Below are positions 11,184 through 23,948 of a stretch of 64,000 nt of DNA, piece after piece (the first letter of the stretch is position 1; the number at the start of each line of letters is the position of its first letter). Below the pieces are notes generated by a model, which did not search any database, had not been told where the DNA came from, and saw only the letters and a program-made list of their open reading frames with translations. This stretch comes from Forficula auricularia (lineage: Eukaryota; Arthropoda; Insecta; Dermaptera; Forficulidae): the NCBI GenBank assembly GCA_024734495.1, contig JALMQS010000681.1, positions 9,499,576-9,563,575 of the forward strand. Reading direction: 5' to 3'. The translations under genes were made by a program, and so were the position numbers.

Positions 11184-14100
11184 GTGTATGTACTATGTAC
11201 TTTTAAATGAGATAGGGCGACATGGACAAATTGTAATTGAAAAAAGGCGCCGCGACTTGGAAAAAATATAGATTGAGAGTATAATTCTTTTTCATATATT
11301 TATTTTGCATTTTTTTTAATATATTTCAACTCTATATATTAGACTTTGCATGCAATTTTATTATTAGTATTAAAATAGTTAGCTTGTATTAAGGAGAAGT
11401 GGTTAGACGCTATTAATAAAATTCTTACTATACTTAATTAATAGAAAATTCTTTATTTTTTTTTTTTTTTTTTTTTAAGGGAGAAGGTTTTTTTCCCCCT
11501 TCCTGGCTTTTAATTCTTTATTTCGTTTCTGAGCTTGTTTCAATGTCTCCAATGGATATGGACGTGTCTCAACATGTATCCGGGATTATTATAAAAGTGC
11601 CCAAGCTTATATTTCGCACCCTTTTATTTCTATACCAGGGCGAGACATTCTACCCCAATTGCATTTCAGAGAATTTATTATTTTTTTAATTCTTATCTTT
11701 AATTGTTTTTAAAATATTTTCAATGAAATAAGGGAATTATTTTTTCGAAATTTCAGTAGATTCTTTTCATTTGATTTGAAGGAAAGAAAAAAATTATCGA
11801 AAACATTTTTTTCATTAAATAATTATATACAATAAATTTATTTTTATAAGATAGATTTTTTAATAAAATAAATAAGAATTAACAGATATTTGTTATGGGG
11901 TGTTCATTTTAGAAAATCAATTCATACGAAATTTGTTTTTAATCAAATTAAAAATTTATTTTTTCTAATAAAATTTCCTCGGTAGGCTTGCAAGCTAAAG
12001 CCTACTGGGCGTGTTAAATTTGATAATAAAATTTCCTAATCAAAATGTAAAAAAATTTGATTTTTTTTCCAATTTTTCAGGTATCTTAAATCCAAAAAAT
12101 TGAAAATCTCTCTCTCTCTCTCTCTCTCTCTATGTCTGCGTGTGTGATCAAATAAAATACAAATTTTTTGACACTAGAACGAACTGAACGATTCTGCATT
12201 CTTGACTAGTGATAAGAATGGGGAATCCGGACCAAATTTTTTTTCTGACCTCGTTTTTAAATTATCGTGGGTTATGGGAATCTAGACAGATCGACATTAG
12301 ATATTAATATAGGACCTGAATGAACTTTCTACGACCTTTCATTTTTTCGCTATCGTATTAATTACTACTTAAAAAAAATTAATACATCCTACCCATATTT
12401 ATTTTTATTTCAAATTATTTATTTCGAGTAATGAAGCTGTTGGAGCTTTTATTTTTGTGATTAATTTTATTAAGATTTGAATTTTTAATTAAATCATACA
12501 TAATTAATTATTCCTAAGCAAAAATAAAAAATTGAAAATTTTCTAGTAAATTTAATACTACTTCTATACTTATACTATTAAGAACTTTCAGATGAAAAAA
12601 TATTAAATGAGAAAAAATAAAATCGTTATTTGAAGAAATTTGTTTTTAAATTAAAAATAATTATCTGATAGTTAGTATGTTTGATATAAGGTATAATCTT
12701 GTTGAAGTTATTTTCCTATAGTTCGAAATAGAGAGAAAATATTAAAAATTATTCACCCATTTTTTTTATTAGTACGAACACCAAACTTCTCATATATGAA
12801 TAGAATTATTTGCTCGTAATCAGTAAATTCACCTCTAATAATTAATGAATAGGTTAGATGAATCGCAAATGATTACAACCATTAATTATAGAAGGGTGGT
12901 TGTGTAATAAGAAAACTTTAGAAAGAATCTATTTCGGGCGTTCATTCCATTCGAAACAAAAAGCAAATGAAGATCGAATGAGCAATAGCACGCAAGTTTA
13001 TTAAATTTTAATGTAGATGTCCGTTAGTTTACCTGAAAGAGCAATAAAACCTACCCAGAAGGAAAAAATTTAGAAAAAACAATAAACAGAAGTAACATTA
13101 TTATCTTTATTAAATTGAATTACAATTGGAGGAAAAAGTGAAATCTTTTTCAAACTCCATACGTGGCCGTGGGAATCCTGAACTATCGCTTCCAGTTAGG
13201 ACTAGAGATGTCAAACAAATGAAAATTATCCAACGTTTATTTTATGATTTAATTATTATGTCTTAATTTTAATATATAATAAAATTTGAAAAAAGTTCTC
13301 GATATTGAAAATAAATAGGAAATATGATAGTTGGAGCTATCAAAGTTAAATGACCTATTACAGAATAGTCAACTTTAAAAGAAAAAAAGAATAAATATCG
13401 CTGTATTAAATTAAATGAAATTGTGGGATGCTTTCGATAAAATAGTTTCCATATGGGAAGAGTGGTCCCAAGTGGGTTAAGCTACTGCATATTACTTCCT
13501 ATAAACACAACTTATTTTTCAGCTGAATACATACGGGAAGATCATCTATGAAACAAAATTAAAATTATAACAATTATACATACATTATTCCAATGATTAT
13601 TCCATAAAAGAACACAGCCCGAGGCATATTTTCAATACTAGTATTTTTAATTTTTAGGTTGTCGCTTTTCAAAAAAATTCAGTCAATACAATTTTTGAAA
13701 ACAAAAAAGGATATTTTTAAAAATTCATCACTATTATTTTAAAGCGCGATTTAGCAATTTTTATTGAGACGAAATTGGTTATTATATATTATTCTTCTAA
13801 AAATTCAAGGAAAAGTAGTTTTTAAATTTTATATTATGTACTTATGTTTATGTTTAATCCTATCCTTGATGATAAAAATGTAATACATTACCGAAACGCC
13901 ATAGCTGAAAATCCAATATAAAAAGGAAATAACTAAACTAATATTTTGAAATGTAAATTCAAAAAAGTTATAAAATAAACATATGCAATGTGAATCAAAA
14001 GATTAAACTCCACTCTAGACTTGAGCACAGACAGTGTGCTAGGTCGGTGGCCTAACACTTAGGCGTCTTGCCTTATTTAAGCCATTCTGCTGTTTTTAAT

Positions 14101-17100
14101 CTACATATATAGTAGTTTTCTATATATTTTTAATAAATAATTAATAATATTATTGAATTTATAATTTTTTCAATTTCTCACCCGCTTAGAGAATAATTTT
14201 ATTTCATGATATTATTATTATTATTGATATATGAAAATTAGTTTATGGAATGAAAAATAAAATAAAAATACTAACCTTTGGCTCTGGTCTTCGGAACTGT
14301 TAGACGATTTCACTATTAGAGATGAAAATGCAATCTGATGAAAATTTCTGAAAAAAATACGAATATTAGAGACCAAAATTTTTATGAAAAATTTAATAAT
14401 TTTTTAAAAATTTTACTTGAATTGTAGTTGCTAATCTAATAAATAATTAATCTATGGTCTATTTTTTCCAGATTTTTATGAAAGAACTGGGGCAACACCT
14501 GAGGAAACACCTATAAAACAAGAAATATAAAATCTGATTTCGGAATCATAAATATTTGATAGTACCTATCTATAACACTTTTTCCCTTGTATTGAACTAA
14601 CAAGAATATTTACTTCTGGTAAAATTATGATATAATTTGAAATAGATATTGCTGGGTAAAGGACTGAATTAATCAAGGACGTGTCATTTATTAATTTAAA
14701 TTTTCTCATGCTCTATAAAAAATTTAAAATTATGTCTTGATTTTCTATAAGAAAATGTAGCTATGTTCTTCATATACTAGTATACAACTGTTTAGCATTT
14801 ATATTTTATTTGTATAACCTGATAAAGTTTAAACCAATAAAAAAATCGTGTTTAATTGATGCTTTGATGGTTGAGTTGTTTATTTAGAAATCTCGGATAA
14901 AATCACTCAGTTGCACATTTTTAATGAGCAAATCTCATCAAAACGCACGTCGTTTTCAAGTGTTGTGGATGAAATCTCTTGATAGACTGAGTCAAAACTT
15001 CTCTTTTGATAAAAGAAAATTTACAATTGATAATAATTTGCAGCAGCCACTGATTAATTAGGTCCTATATCTCCAGAGAGACATACCAAATTATCTCAAT
15101 TAACAAAATAATATGAGATGATTCTAGTATAATGTCAGTGGAGAAATTCAGGAATACTCGGAAAATACTTTTTTCATATTTTTCTCCCGAGTTATTGCTC
15201 TTCTTAAACGATTGCATTAAACTAATATTAAATAAATAAATAATTTTTCAAAGATTTGGAGTCTAACTAAAAATCTACATTTATAGGAATCTTTTTCTCA
15301 GATAAAAGGTAAATAAAGAAATACCTCTTTCTGACTGAATGACATAATCAGCGAGACATCTATTCAAATTAAATTCTGAGCATTTACCATACCAATGTCC
15401 AAAGCAAATTCATTATACATATATATATAATTCAAATTTTCATAATGTACATATATATTATCATATATAAATAAGGAAAAGCTTATCTACATATATGTAT
15501 TTAATTAATATTATTAATTCCAAACAAAGAAGAAACTGTATGTGATATTTAGCATAAGAAAATATCTGTGTTTTGGTAAGTATGCAAGATTGCTTTTGAA
15601 TCTTAGAATGAATTTGGTATGGCCTACCCTTCAAATGATGAGGGTAGGTACTACTGGGAGTCAGTTTACATTCAGCAAATATAGTTTTTCAACTTCACAT
15701 CCATATTATTCGATTTAAAAATAGAAATAATCTATTTGAAAAAGGGGTTAATTTAATTTCAATGGAAATAGCCTCATTGTGAAATAGATTAGATTAATTC
15801 CATTAAGAAACTTTATTCCCATTTGGAATTTGATTAAATTTCAATTTAAAGTTTAAAAGATGTGTTGCAAAGCTTATGCTTAGGTTGTTAAGTTGTTTAT
15901 TAAAAAAGAAATTTGAGTTAAAACCACGTAGATTGAATATTTTTAATGAGAAAAACATATCAGAATATAGTATAATAGTTAACAAAAGGTTCATAGATAA
16001 TTGCATTGAGCACAAGGGGTCGTAATTAAATACGAAATTATATATGTAATAATCAAATTTTTTAATTTATCATATAACTTATTGATGTTAAGACCATGAT
16101 TAGTAAAGTAGAAAGGTTGTTCCGTTCCCTGAAAGTTTGAATTTATAAAAAGAGACCTGATTAAATTTCAAGCTTTCTTCTGAACTTCCGAATGAAAAAT
16201 GAAGAAAATTAGATAAAAAATTGATTTATTTTATGGGGGAACTTTAAATATTACCTATAACTAATTAGATAAAATAAGCAGGCAAGTTTTCTTAATAAGC
16301 TTAATAGCTATGCCAAGTTACAACTTTCTAGCCTAAACTGTTAGCTATCAAAAAAATTCCAAGTATCGAGTCCTAAAAATATATTCACATTTTCCTCAAA
16401 TGTAAAATAAAGTATTTATTTTTACATAATAGAATTTTAATTCATATATTAGCATTCGCGATCAGATTAATTTCTAAATAACCTTGCGAGCAATTTATAA
16501 AAAAAATAACACTTCTGATTGATCATTAGAATTATTGTCATATTTTTTTTTCAATATTATCATCAAGAATAAAAAAAGATTGGTTTGTCTAAGCAAAGCA
16601 TTTTTTTATTTTTTTATTTGAAAGACAAGACGGCCTCGGTGTCGATCGACCACACGTGCTCTATGCTGCAACACCTGCCTTATCTGTAGAGCAAAGGATT
16701 TATTGTTAAGGAAATATTTCATCTTTGAAGAATAAAAATGGGCATGAAAATGTTTACTTACTATAGAAGTATTTTGTACAAGGAAGATTAAAAAAAAGAA
16801 AATTAGCAAATTGTAGATATTTTTATTGATGCTGGTAGAGTAAAAGAATCTTAATAATCATTTAACTATCGTTTAATGTTTGTCTTCCTTCCTTAGAATG
16901 CTTGCAAGAATGTTTTCCCGTATTGATATATATGTGTAATAAATATTTTAATGAATAATTAAAATTATACTTAATTACTTTTTCATGATTAGTAAAAATT
17001 GTTTTCGATTATCCTTGAGCTTTAAATAAAATCAATGTATATAAACATTTCATAGTATGTAATTGGATATCTAATAATCCAATTTAACTCTCGACTATTT

Positions 17101-17597
17101 ACTCTCAGCTTCATTCTAGAGTAAATATGTCTAGTCAGAATTATAGATCTTGCACCTTTGCGGATCTATAATTTAAATAAAAAAATAAAAAGATATTCTC
17201 TAAATATGAAAGTATTTAAATATGACGTCCTTTGGGAACTCCTGAAGATGGACTTATACACTGAAATATAAATAGAGTCGTGCTAAACAAGCATCTGATC
17301 TTTTATTTATGTGAAACCTACCTAGTATTTTCAAAAATTTTCTTTACTTTATTTAATATGTTTCATCAAGAACCTACACCATTCTCCCTTTACAAAATTT
17401 AAATATGAGTTAATTTTTAAGAATTTATTTTAATTCTTTCTTAATAATAAAACGTATGAAGGGATTTTTCTATATTAGTTTTTCCCTACTCAATGTAAAA
17501 AGTCAAATGAGAATGATAAATGAAAATATGTAAGACCTATCGTCCTCGAGGTGGAAGAATTTGCAAACAATATAGATATTAAAAATTGTAAATAATT
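11184..17597. other. AT-rich noncoding DNA with simple repeats
   Basis: No convincing gene was recognised. A poly-T tract lies at about 11454-11477 and a (TC)n tract at 12107-12131. A copy of the TTTTGACAC..GAACGAACT dispersed family lies at about 12158. At 16610-16690 the minus strand has CTCTACAG followed by an open GC-richer stretch ending in TAA next to AATAAAAA, listed separately. Near 13870 and 17243 there are degenerate relics of the hammerhead-like motif. Confidence 0.45.
16607..16684 (-). other. Possible terminal exon (weak)
   Basis: On the minus strand an acceptor-like CTCTACAG is followed by a GC-richer frame translating to IRQVLQHRARVVDRHRGRL, then VFQIKK and a stop. AATAAAAAAATAAA, which could serve as a polyadenylation signal, overlaps the stop region. 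The peptide is not recognised and no linked exons were found. Chance is a real alternative. Confidence 0.2.
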
Positions 17598-17897
17598 AAT
17601 TCGAAGGTTTAACATTAGAATTAAGGACAAGTTTTTTGTGTGATTTTTTATTTTTCAACCAACGTTTCGTCTACTTTGCCGACTTCATCAGATCACACAT
17701 TTGTATAAAATACAAATTTTTTGAATTTTTAAGTTTCTGATGGTTCTTCATTGGTAACGTAGATAAAGAAAAATAATATATTTTAGTCAAATGTGTAACT
17801 ATTTGAAGAAGTCGGCAAAGTTGACGAAACTTTGATCGAAAAGTAGAAAAATTATATAAAAAACTTATCCTTAATTCCCATTATAAACCTTCAAATT
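17598..17897 (-). mobile_element. Penelope-related fold-back element with two hammerhead-like cores
   Basis: The outer parts are inverted copies: ATTAATTCGAAGGTTT at the left against AAACCTTCAAATTAAT at the right, and GAATTAAGGACAAGTTTTTT against AAAAAACTTATCCTTAATTC. Each arm carries a hammerhead-like core. At 17665-17691 (-) it is CTGATGA, extra A, stem ending GTC...GAC, then GAAAC. At 17803-17829 (+) it is TTGAAGA, extra A, the same stem, then GAAAC. Core spacing is conserved although the arms have diverged. No coding capacity. Confidence 0.6.
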
Positions 17898-17959
17898 AAT
17901 ACACATTATGGACGAAACTGATAATAATAATTGTAAATAATTTTTGTATTATTATTGCT

Positions 17960-18835
17960 TAACGAGCTTTTCGTGCGTGCCTTCGGCACGCCCTGGAAGC
18001 TCGGCCCTCCAGGCTGGTGCCCTGGCGGGCGGCGTCTCGGTCGAAAAATTTTATTCCTCTTAAAAAACCACTCTCCAAATGTATACCTGTAATCTCCGGA
18101 AAATGCATAGTCTCTTAAAAGTTTCACCTCATTTTCGTCCTGACACAGCTACAGAAATGAGGCTCTAGCTATGAATCTGGAAGTGTTTTTTTTCTATACA
18201 CAGCATTGTGATATGTTTTGTGTGGAAATAGAAATTATTATAAATTATTTAAATAAGTGGGATCGTGTGAGGAGGAGAATTATATTATATCATTTTTTTT
18301 TAAATTTGGGATCGATAATCGATATAAGGCTCCAAATATTTAAGAGATCAGGTGTTGTTTGTATGACAGGCTGTGCTCCAGTATTGCTATGAGAAACTCG
18401 GTCATGCGTGTCTTAAGTCGTTCAATTTTGTAAAAATCAAAAAATAAGAATAACAAAATTTAGATTTTTAAAAAATTATAAAAAAGTGGCAAATTATTAA
18501 AAAATAAACAAATAATATATAAAATATAAATCAAATAAGATGTGATTAATTTCTTCTTCTGTTCGCAAAGAAAAGCGAATTGAATATTTAATTTTTGAGT
18601 GGTGAAGGGGGGGGGGGGAGAATAATTATTCATATATTTAATGTTTCTTAATTTAAAATCAATTGGAGTCTTTCATTTCAAAATTCGAGTTCAAATTACA
18701 ATCATATTTCAAATTTGCCTCAAATATACCGCAAATATATCGACGGCATCAGCGCTCCCTGTCGGCAGCATTACGTTAGCGTTGCTGTAAATTAATCTGG
18801 GCTATTATATATATTATATTATATATAATGTTCTT
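17960..18835 (-). mobile_element. Non-autonomous Helitron-like element, copy 1
   Basis: This copy matches 56048-56862 over about 850 bp in the same orientation. On the minus strand it ends with a GC-rich hairpin (GCGTGCC GAA GGCACGC at about 17975-17991) a few bases before CTCG|T. The same hairpin ends the Helitron at 27585-28538, and all three share a GAGACGC..GCCCGCC..GGGC block. A short terminal hairpin just before a CTRR-like end is the Helitron hallmark, but the end here reads CTCG rather than the canonical CTAG. The open frames inside are translations of the repeat. Confidence 0.65.
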
Positions 18836-19609
18836 GACATGGGAATTTCAGAGATTTGGGAATTTTTTTCAGCGAACGGTTTCAGCTGTAATGTTACTTG
18901 CCATCGATTCGCAATTTATTGTCGTGTCGAGTTTCTGCTAATTATTAGAGTTATAAAAATTTGAGCTTTCATATAATGATTAGATTTATTTCTGATTTTC
19001 AGAATTTTTTAACTGGAAGTTATGAAACTAGAAATACCGAAATTTTATCAATTTCCCTTTTTGTAAATACAAACATTTTGGCACCAAAACAAAATTTCTA
19101 AGACCTTTTATTTTTGAGCTATTTATCATAGGTATAGTAATCCAGACATCCAAAAAAATATATGTTTTAAAATGATTCATCTTCATCTTTTAGACAATTC
19201 TAAACTTGAAAAAGGTAAAAAATTGATAATAACTATTATATAATAAATACTTCTCAATTAGCTACTGTTTCCTAACTTGGAAAATAATTTTTTCTCGAGC
19301 TATGGGATGTAAACACATTTTAATGATTTCAATATTCTGGATGCCTTGTTCTCCGAGTGAACTGTATCTTACTATTAGAGATGTTAAAAAATTATGAGTT
19401 TCTTTTAAATTGTGATTAAGAATAGCCAAAGTCTTGTGAACATTCAAAACCCTTCCTATACAGTAGGCCCAAAAACTAAAAACATATTTTTTGAAAATAT
19501 GAATTTAAAACTTTTTTTGGTCGAAATTTTGTGTATTTGTAATTTTTAAATGGTATCTATCTATTTATATATCATGTTTCTTAAACTGTAAAATTGTTAC
19601 GGGGTAAAC
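18836..19609. other. AT-rich noncoding DNA
   Basis: No exon was recognised. At about 19062-19120 there is a copy of the dispersed TACAAACATTTTGGCACCAA family. Confidence 0.5.
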
Positions 19610-19621
19610 AATTCATGTTAT

Positions 19622-20873
19622 AAAATTTAGGAAACGCGGTGTTGGTTTATAGTGAAACATTGTTAAAATTAAATTAGGTTGGAGTTGGTGGTGTTTCACA
19701 AGGAGAAAAATTAAAATACAAAGATTTTTTTAGTTTACTCTATATATTTCGAGCTCTTAACTCATCGTCAGGAGAACATTGACTAAAGATAACATGATAT
19801 TTTGAACAGAATTTATTTTAATTTTAATATGATGGACAGTTATTTATGACATAGTGTAAATATGAAAGAATTATCAGAAGGATGGATGGAATGGCTTTAG
19901 AAAGCCGACTGACCAGATGTAGGGACAAAGGGCTGGGACAAAGAAAAAGATATTTATATTTGAAAGTTGCCGAAAATTATGTATGTGTAATAAAGAAAGG
20001 CAATAAACTATAGAATGCAATGAGGGTGCATAGCGAAAATTTAATCTCTCATTTTCTATTTAAAAAAATAAATAAAATTAAAAATAAACCCACCACACAC
20101 CCTCATCGCACTCCAATTCAAATTAAATATCATTGATTAAGATGTCAATTATTGGTGAAGTTTTGATGTCTGTTTGATTGTTCAAGATGTTTTGATTAAG
20201 GTGTATGGCCTTTTTAATTTCAGCTGACTCCAATAAATCCAATTTCCTACTTTTTGGAATAAAATGTAAAGGAGGTTGGTCGATGAAGGTGAATGGTTGT
20301 GGTCAAACAAATGATCTGCAAAAGCTCGAGGTATAACTCAAGAGGGGGCATTTGGGTTCAAACTATTCACCTGTAGATTGCGAAGAGATCTCATATGTTC
20401 AACGTGGCGTTGATTGAAAGATCTGCCCGTTTGCCCGATGTAAAATGATTGACAGTCATTACATTGCAATTTATATACACCGCTCATTGTTGTTGGTTTT
20501 ATTATATCGATTTTATTGTTAACCAATATGGATGAAAGGTTGTTTCTGTTATAGAATGCGGGGGTGATATTAAGTTTGCGAAACATATTAGCTATAGGGT
20601 AGCTGAGTGGAGAATGGAAATAAAGTTTTTAAAGTTTTTTTCTTTTGTTGGGATGATGGAATATAAAAAGGGGGCTGTTATTTTATAAATTACCTTTTTC
20701 TGAATATTGTCGATCAAGTGTCGAGGGTAATTGTTATTATCGCTTATTTTGTGGATGATAGCTAATTCATGGTTATAGTGTTCTGATGGTTAAAGGAATG
20801 TTTTCAATCTATTGAACATTGAGTAGAAACAGATAATTTAGTGTTGAGGGGGTGGTTAGAATCATAGGGAATT
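19622..20873 (-). repeat. Inverted 3' copy of the Penelope-like element
   Basis: On the minus strand this segment reproduces the end of the RT body, the nuclease frame, the terminal repeat and the first bases of the next body (through AACACCGCGTTTCCTAAATT). It meets the plus-strand copy at a short ATAACA-like overlap near 20872. The nuclease part (20338-20586, -) is open for 82 codons and is then broken by a shortened C run. A hammerhead-like core lies at 19747-19771 (-). It keeps CCCCC at the site where the main RT frame has CCCC, so it documents the ancestral frame there. Confidence 0.85.
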
Positions 20874-21942
20874 ATAACAATTACCCCGACACTTGATCGA
20901 CAATATTCAGAAAAAGGTAATTTATAAAATAACAGCCCCCTTTTATATTCCATCATCCCAACAAAAGAAAAAAACTTTAAAAAACTTTATTTCCATTCTC
21001 CACTCAGCTACCCTATAGCTAATATGTTTCGCAAACTTAATATCACCCCCGCATTCTATAACAGAAACAACCTTTCATCCATATTGGTTAACAATAAAAT
21101 CGATATAATAAAACCAACAACAATGAGCGGTGTATATAAATTGCAATGTAATGACTGTCAATCATTTTACATCGGGCAAACGGGCAGATCCTTCAATCAA
21201 CGCCACGTTGAACATATGAGATCTCTTTCGCAATCTACAGGTGAATAGTTTGAACCCAAATGCCCCCCTCTTAGTTATACCTCGGCTTTTGCAGATCATT
21301 TGTTTGACCACAACCATTCACCTTCATCGACCAACCCCCTCCCTTTACATTTTATTCCAAAAAGTAGGAAATTGGATTTATTGGAGTCAGCTGAAATTAA
21401 AAAGGCCATACACCTTAATCAAAACATCTTGAACAATCAAACAGACATCAAAACTTCACCAATAATTGACATCTTAATCAATGATATTTAATTTGAATTG
21501 GAGTGCGATGAGGGTGTGTGGTGGGTTTATTTTTAATTTTATTTATTTTTTTAAATAGAAAATGAGAGATTAAATTTTCGCTATGCACCCTCATTGCATT
21601 CTATAGTTTATTGCCTTTCTTTATTACACATACATAATTTTCGGCAACTTTCAAATATAAATATCTTTTCTTTGTCCCAGCCCTTTGTCCCTACATCTGG
21701 TCAGTCGGCTTTCTAAAGCCATTCCATCCATCCTTCTGATAATTCTTTCATATTTACACTATGTCATAAATAACTGTCCATCATATTAAAATTAAAATAA
21801 ATTCTGTTCAAAATATCATGTTATCTTTAGTCAATGTTCTCCTGACGATGAGTTAAGAGCTCGAAATATATAGAGTAAACTAAAAAAATCTTTGTATTTT
21901 AATTTTTCTCCTTGTGAAACACCACCAACTCCAACCTAATTT
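20874..21942 (+). repeat. Upstream terminal repeat of the Penelope-like element with broken nuclease frame
   Basis: This is a direct copy of about 23800-24870. The nuclease frame opens at 21024 but breaks after MRSL because one extra T (CTCTTTCGC instead of CTCTTCGC) shifts the frame; a second frame resumes at about 21300-21491. The C run after AAATG is one base shorter than in the downstream copy. A hammerhead-like core lies at 21842-21866. The segment precedes the RT body and, by analogy with other Penelope-like elements, would provide its promoter and 5' leader. Confidence 0.8.
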
Positions 21943-21952
21943 AATTTTAACA

Positions 21953-23731
21953 ATGTTTCACTATAAACCAACACCGCGTTCCCTAAATTTTATTGATAAT
22001 GCTAGTGAAGCACACCTCGCGGTATTATACAGAAGACTCAAGATAAAGATTGAACGATGCAACAGCCACATCTGGTTTCTCTCCTGTTGCATAAAGAAGA
22101 AAATGTCCCCGAATTACATCAACATCAAATGTAAATCGTCTTCACCAAACGCCGCCAAAGCTGTCTCCCTAGCCAAAACATCTTGGATTAAAGGAGATCT
22201 AAAAGATTGGTATAGTAGACGAGATGCTTTGTTCCTCCATCAAAAATATATTCATCAATCTCTGACAGAACAAATACATCCCTTGAAATTTGATATTATT
22301 CATCAAGAAATATCCGAAAAAATATCATACCTCAGACTCGATTTGGCGAAAAAGAAACAAAATAAACTGAAAAAACTGACTTCACAATTAAGTTCCAAGA
22401 AACAACATCAAATCAAGCCACAAATTCAAGAATTTCACCCCAGAATTGTGAATCTGTCTGATATTCAATTTGAGCCCGATGAATTGGATATCCTCAACAA
22501 AGGCTTAAAATACGCACCAAGACAGAATATCAACCCTAAGGCCATCCTCTCCACTGCTATTGACTCGGAATTAGCTCTAATAGGTCAGCCTTTGGAAATC
22601 AAAATTGAAATAGCCCTCCAAATCAAAAACACTTTTCATAAAACAATACCCCAGAATACAAATTCCGATGAAATAAAAACAATTAAAAACTTAAAATCTA
22701 AAATTCAAAATAATGAATTAATAGTGTCAAGGGCTGACAAGGGACAATCTGTGACTGTCTTCAAGAAGGATGAATATATTCGAAAAATGGAAGATTTCAT
22801 CTCGCTGAGTGATACAACTACACTAACTATTGATCCAACACCAAAATATCAAAATAAAATTATACAGGTATTGAAAGAATTATCAGAAAATCTATTAACA
22901 AAAAACGAATCCTTCTATCTCAAATCCATGAACCCAAAAATCCCAATTCTATATGGCCTTCCAAAAATCCATAAAATTAATATTCCCTTCAGACCTATAG
23001 CCTCTTACGTCAATGCCCCCGCCTATAAAATTTGTAAATATTTGAATAAGGTGTTATATGAATTCTTCCACCCTAAACATTCGGTTAAAAATTCAATTGA
23101 ATTAGTCAACTCCCTTAATAAAATCCAAGCCAATAATTCATACAAATTAATCTCTTTCGACGTCAAAAACCTTTTCCCATCTATCCCCATCACAGATCTA
23201 AAAAATATTATTGTTAACTTTTTAAACTCAAACATACCAGACTCCAAAAAGAGATCCGATATCTTGAAATTAATTGACCTTTGTTTAGACCAAAATTACT
23301 TTTTATTTAACAACACCATTTACAGGCAAAATAATGGACTTCCTATGGGTAGTCCTCTTAGTCCCCTACTAGCTGAAATATATATGTCCCACTTTGAAGA
23401 TACTATTTTAAATCGTGAAAATAAGTTTTTTGAACGTATCAAGTTTTGGAAACGATATGTAGACGATATTTTAGTAGTTTGGTCCGGATCTGTGAGACAA
23501 TTAAATGCATTTAATGAAAAACTAAATTCAATCAACCCCAAAATTCAATTTACAACAGAAATAGGCAATAAGTCAATTCCTTTCTTAGATCTTCGGATTT
23601 CCATAATCAACAACCACTTTGAATATCAAATCTACCGAAAACCTACTTTCACAGACACTATAATTCCCTATGATTCTAACCACCCCTCAACACTAAATTA
23701 TCTGTTTTCTACTCAATGTTCAATAGATTAG
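21953..23731 (+). CDS. Penelope-like reverse transcriptase (frameshifted near its C-terminus)
   Basis: This is the reverse transcriptase of the Penelope-like element, which copies its RNA at a target nick. The first ATG is at 21953; the open frame extends 13 codons further upstream without an ATG. Landmarks by residue: QSVTVFKKDEY near 262-272; LPKIHK near 336; motif A FDVKNLFPSIP near 402; motif B GLPMGSPLSPLLAEIYM near 462; catalytic YVDD at about 502-505; the PFLDLRI and YRKPTFTDT blocks near the end. All catalytic aspartates are present. The frame ends early because a C run at 23683-23686 has four Cs. The inverted copy has five at this site, which gives the expected family continuation (HPLNTKLSVF, then MFNRLENIPL). 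The rest of the C-terminal region is open in another frame at 23716-23943. Apart from this slip the gene looks intact. Confidence 0.93.
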   Translation: MFHYKPTPRSLNFIDNASEAHLAVLYRRLKIKIERCNSHIWFLSCCIKKKMSPNYINIKCKSSSPNAAKAVSLAKTSWIKGDLKDWYSRRDALFLHQKYIHQSLTEQIHPLKFDIIHQEISEKISYLRLDLAKKKQNKLKKLTSQLSSKKQHQIKPQIQEFHPRIVNLSDIQFEPDELDILNKGLKYAPRQNINPKAILSTAIDSELALIGQPLEIKIEIALQIKNTFHKTIPQNTNSDEIKTIKNLKSKIQNNELIVSRADKGQSVTVFKKDEYIRKMEDFISLSDTTTLTIDPTPKYQNKIIQVLKELSENLLTKNESFYLKSMNPKIPILYGLPKIHKINIPFRPIASYVNAPAYKICKYLNKVLYEFFHPKHSVKNSIELVNSLNKIQANNSYKLISFDVKNLFPSIPITDLKNIIVNFLNSNIPDSKKRSDILKLIDLCLDQNYFLFNNTIYRQNNGLPMGSPLSPLLAEIYMSHFEDTILNRENKFFERIKFWKRYVDDILVVWSGSVRQLNAFNEKLNSINPKIQFTTEIGNKSIPFLDLRISIINNHFEYQIYRKPTFTDTIIPYDSNHPSTLNYLFSTQCSID

Positions 23732-23948
23732 AAAACATTCCTTTAACCTTAGAACACTATAACCATGAATTAGCTATCATCCACAAAATAAGCGATAATA
23801 ACAATTACCCCCGACACTTGATCGACAATATTCAGAAAAAGGTAATTTATAAAATAACAGCCCCCCTTTATATTCCATCATCCCAACAAAAGAAAAAAAC
23901 TTTAAAAAACTTTATTTCCATTCTCCACTCAGCTACCCTATAGCTAAT

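Noticed and set aside
13865..13905. TTGATGATAAAAATG...CCGAAACGCC as a hammerhead
   Set aside because: The first core base is changed and stem II does not pair well; at best a decayed relic.
17243..17275. CTGAAGATGGACTTATACAC then TGAAATATA as a hammerhead
   Set aside because: Stem II cannot close before GAAA; a relic of the family at 782-806.
17906..18392. Two 73-codon frames
   Set aside because: They lie inside a Helitron-like repeat; the copy at 56048-56862 has related but shifted frames.
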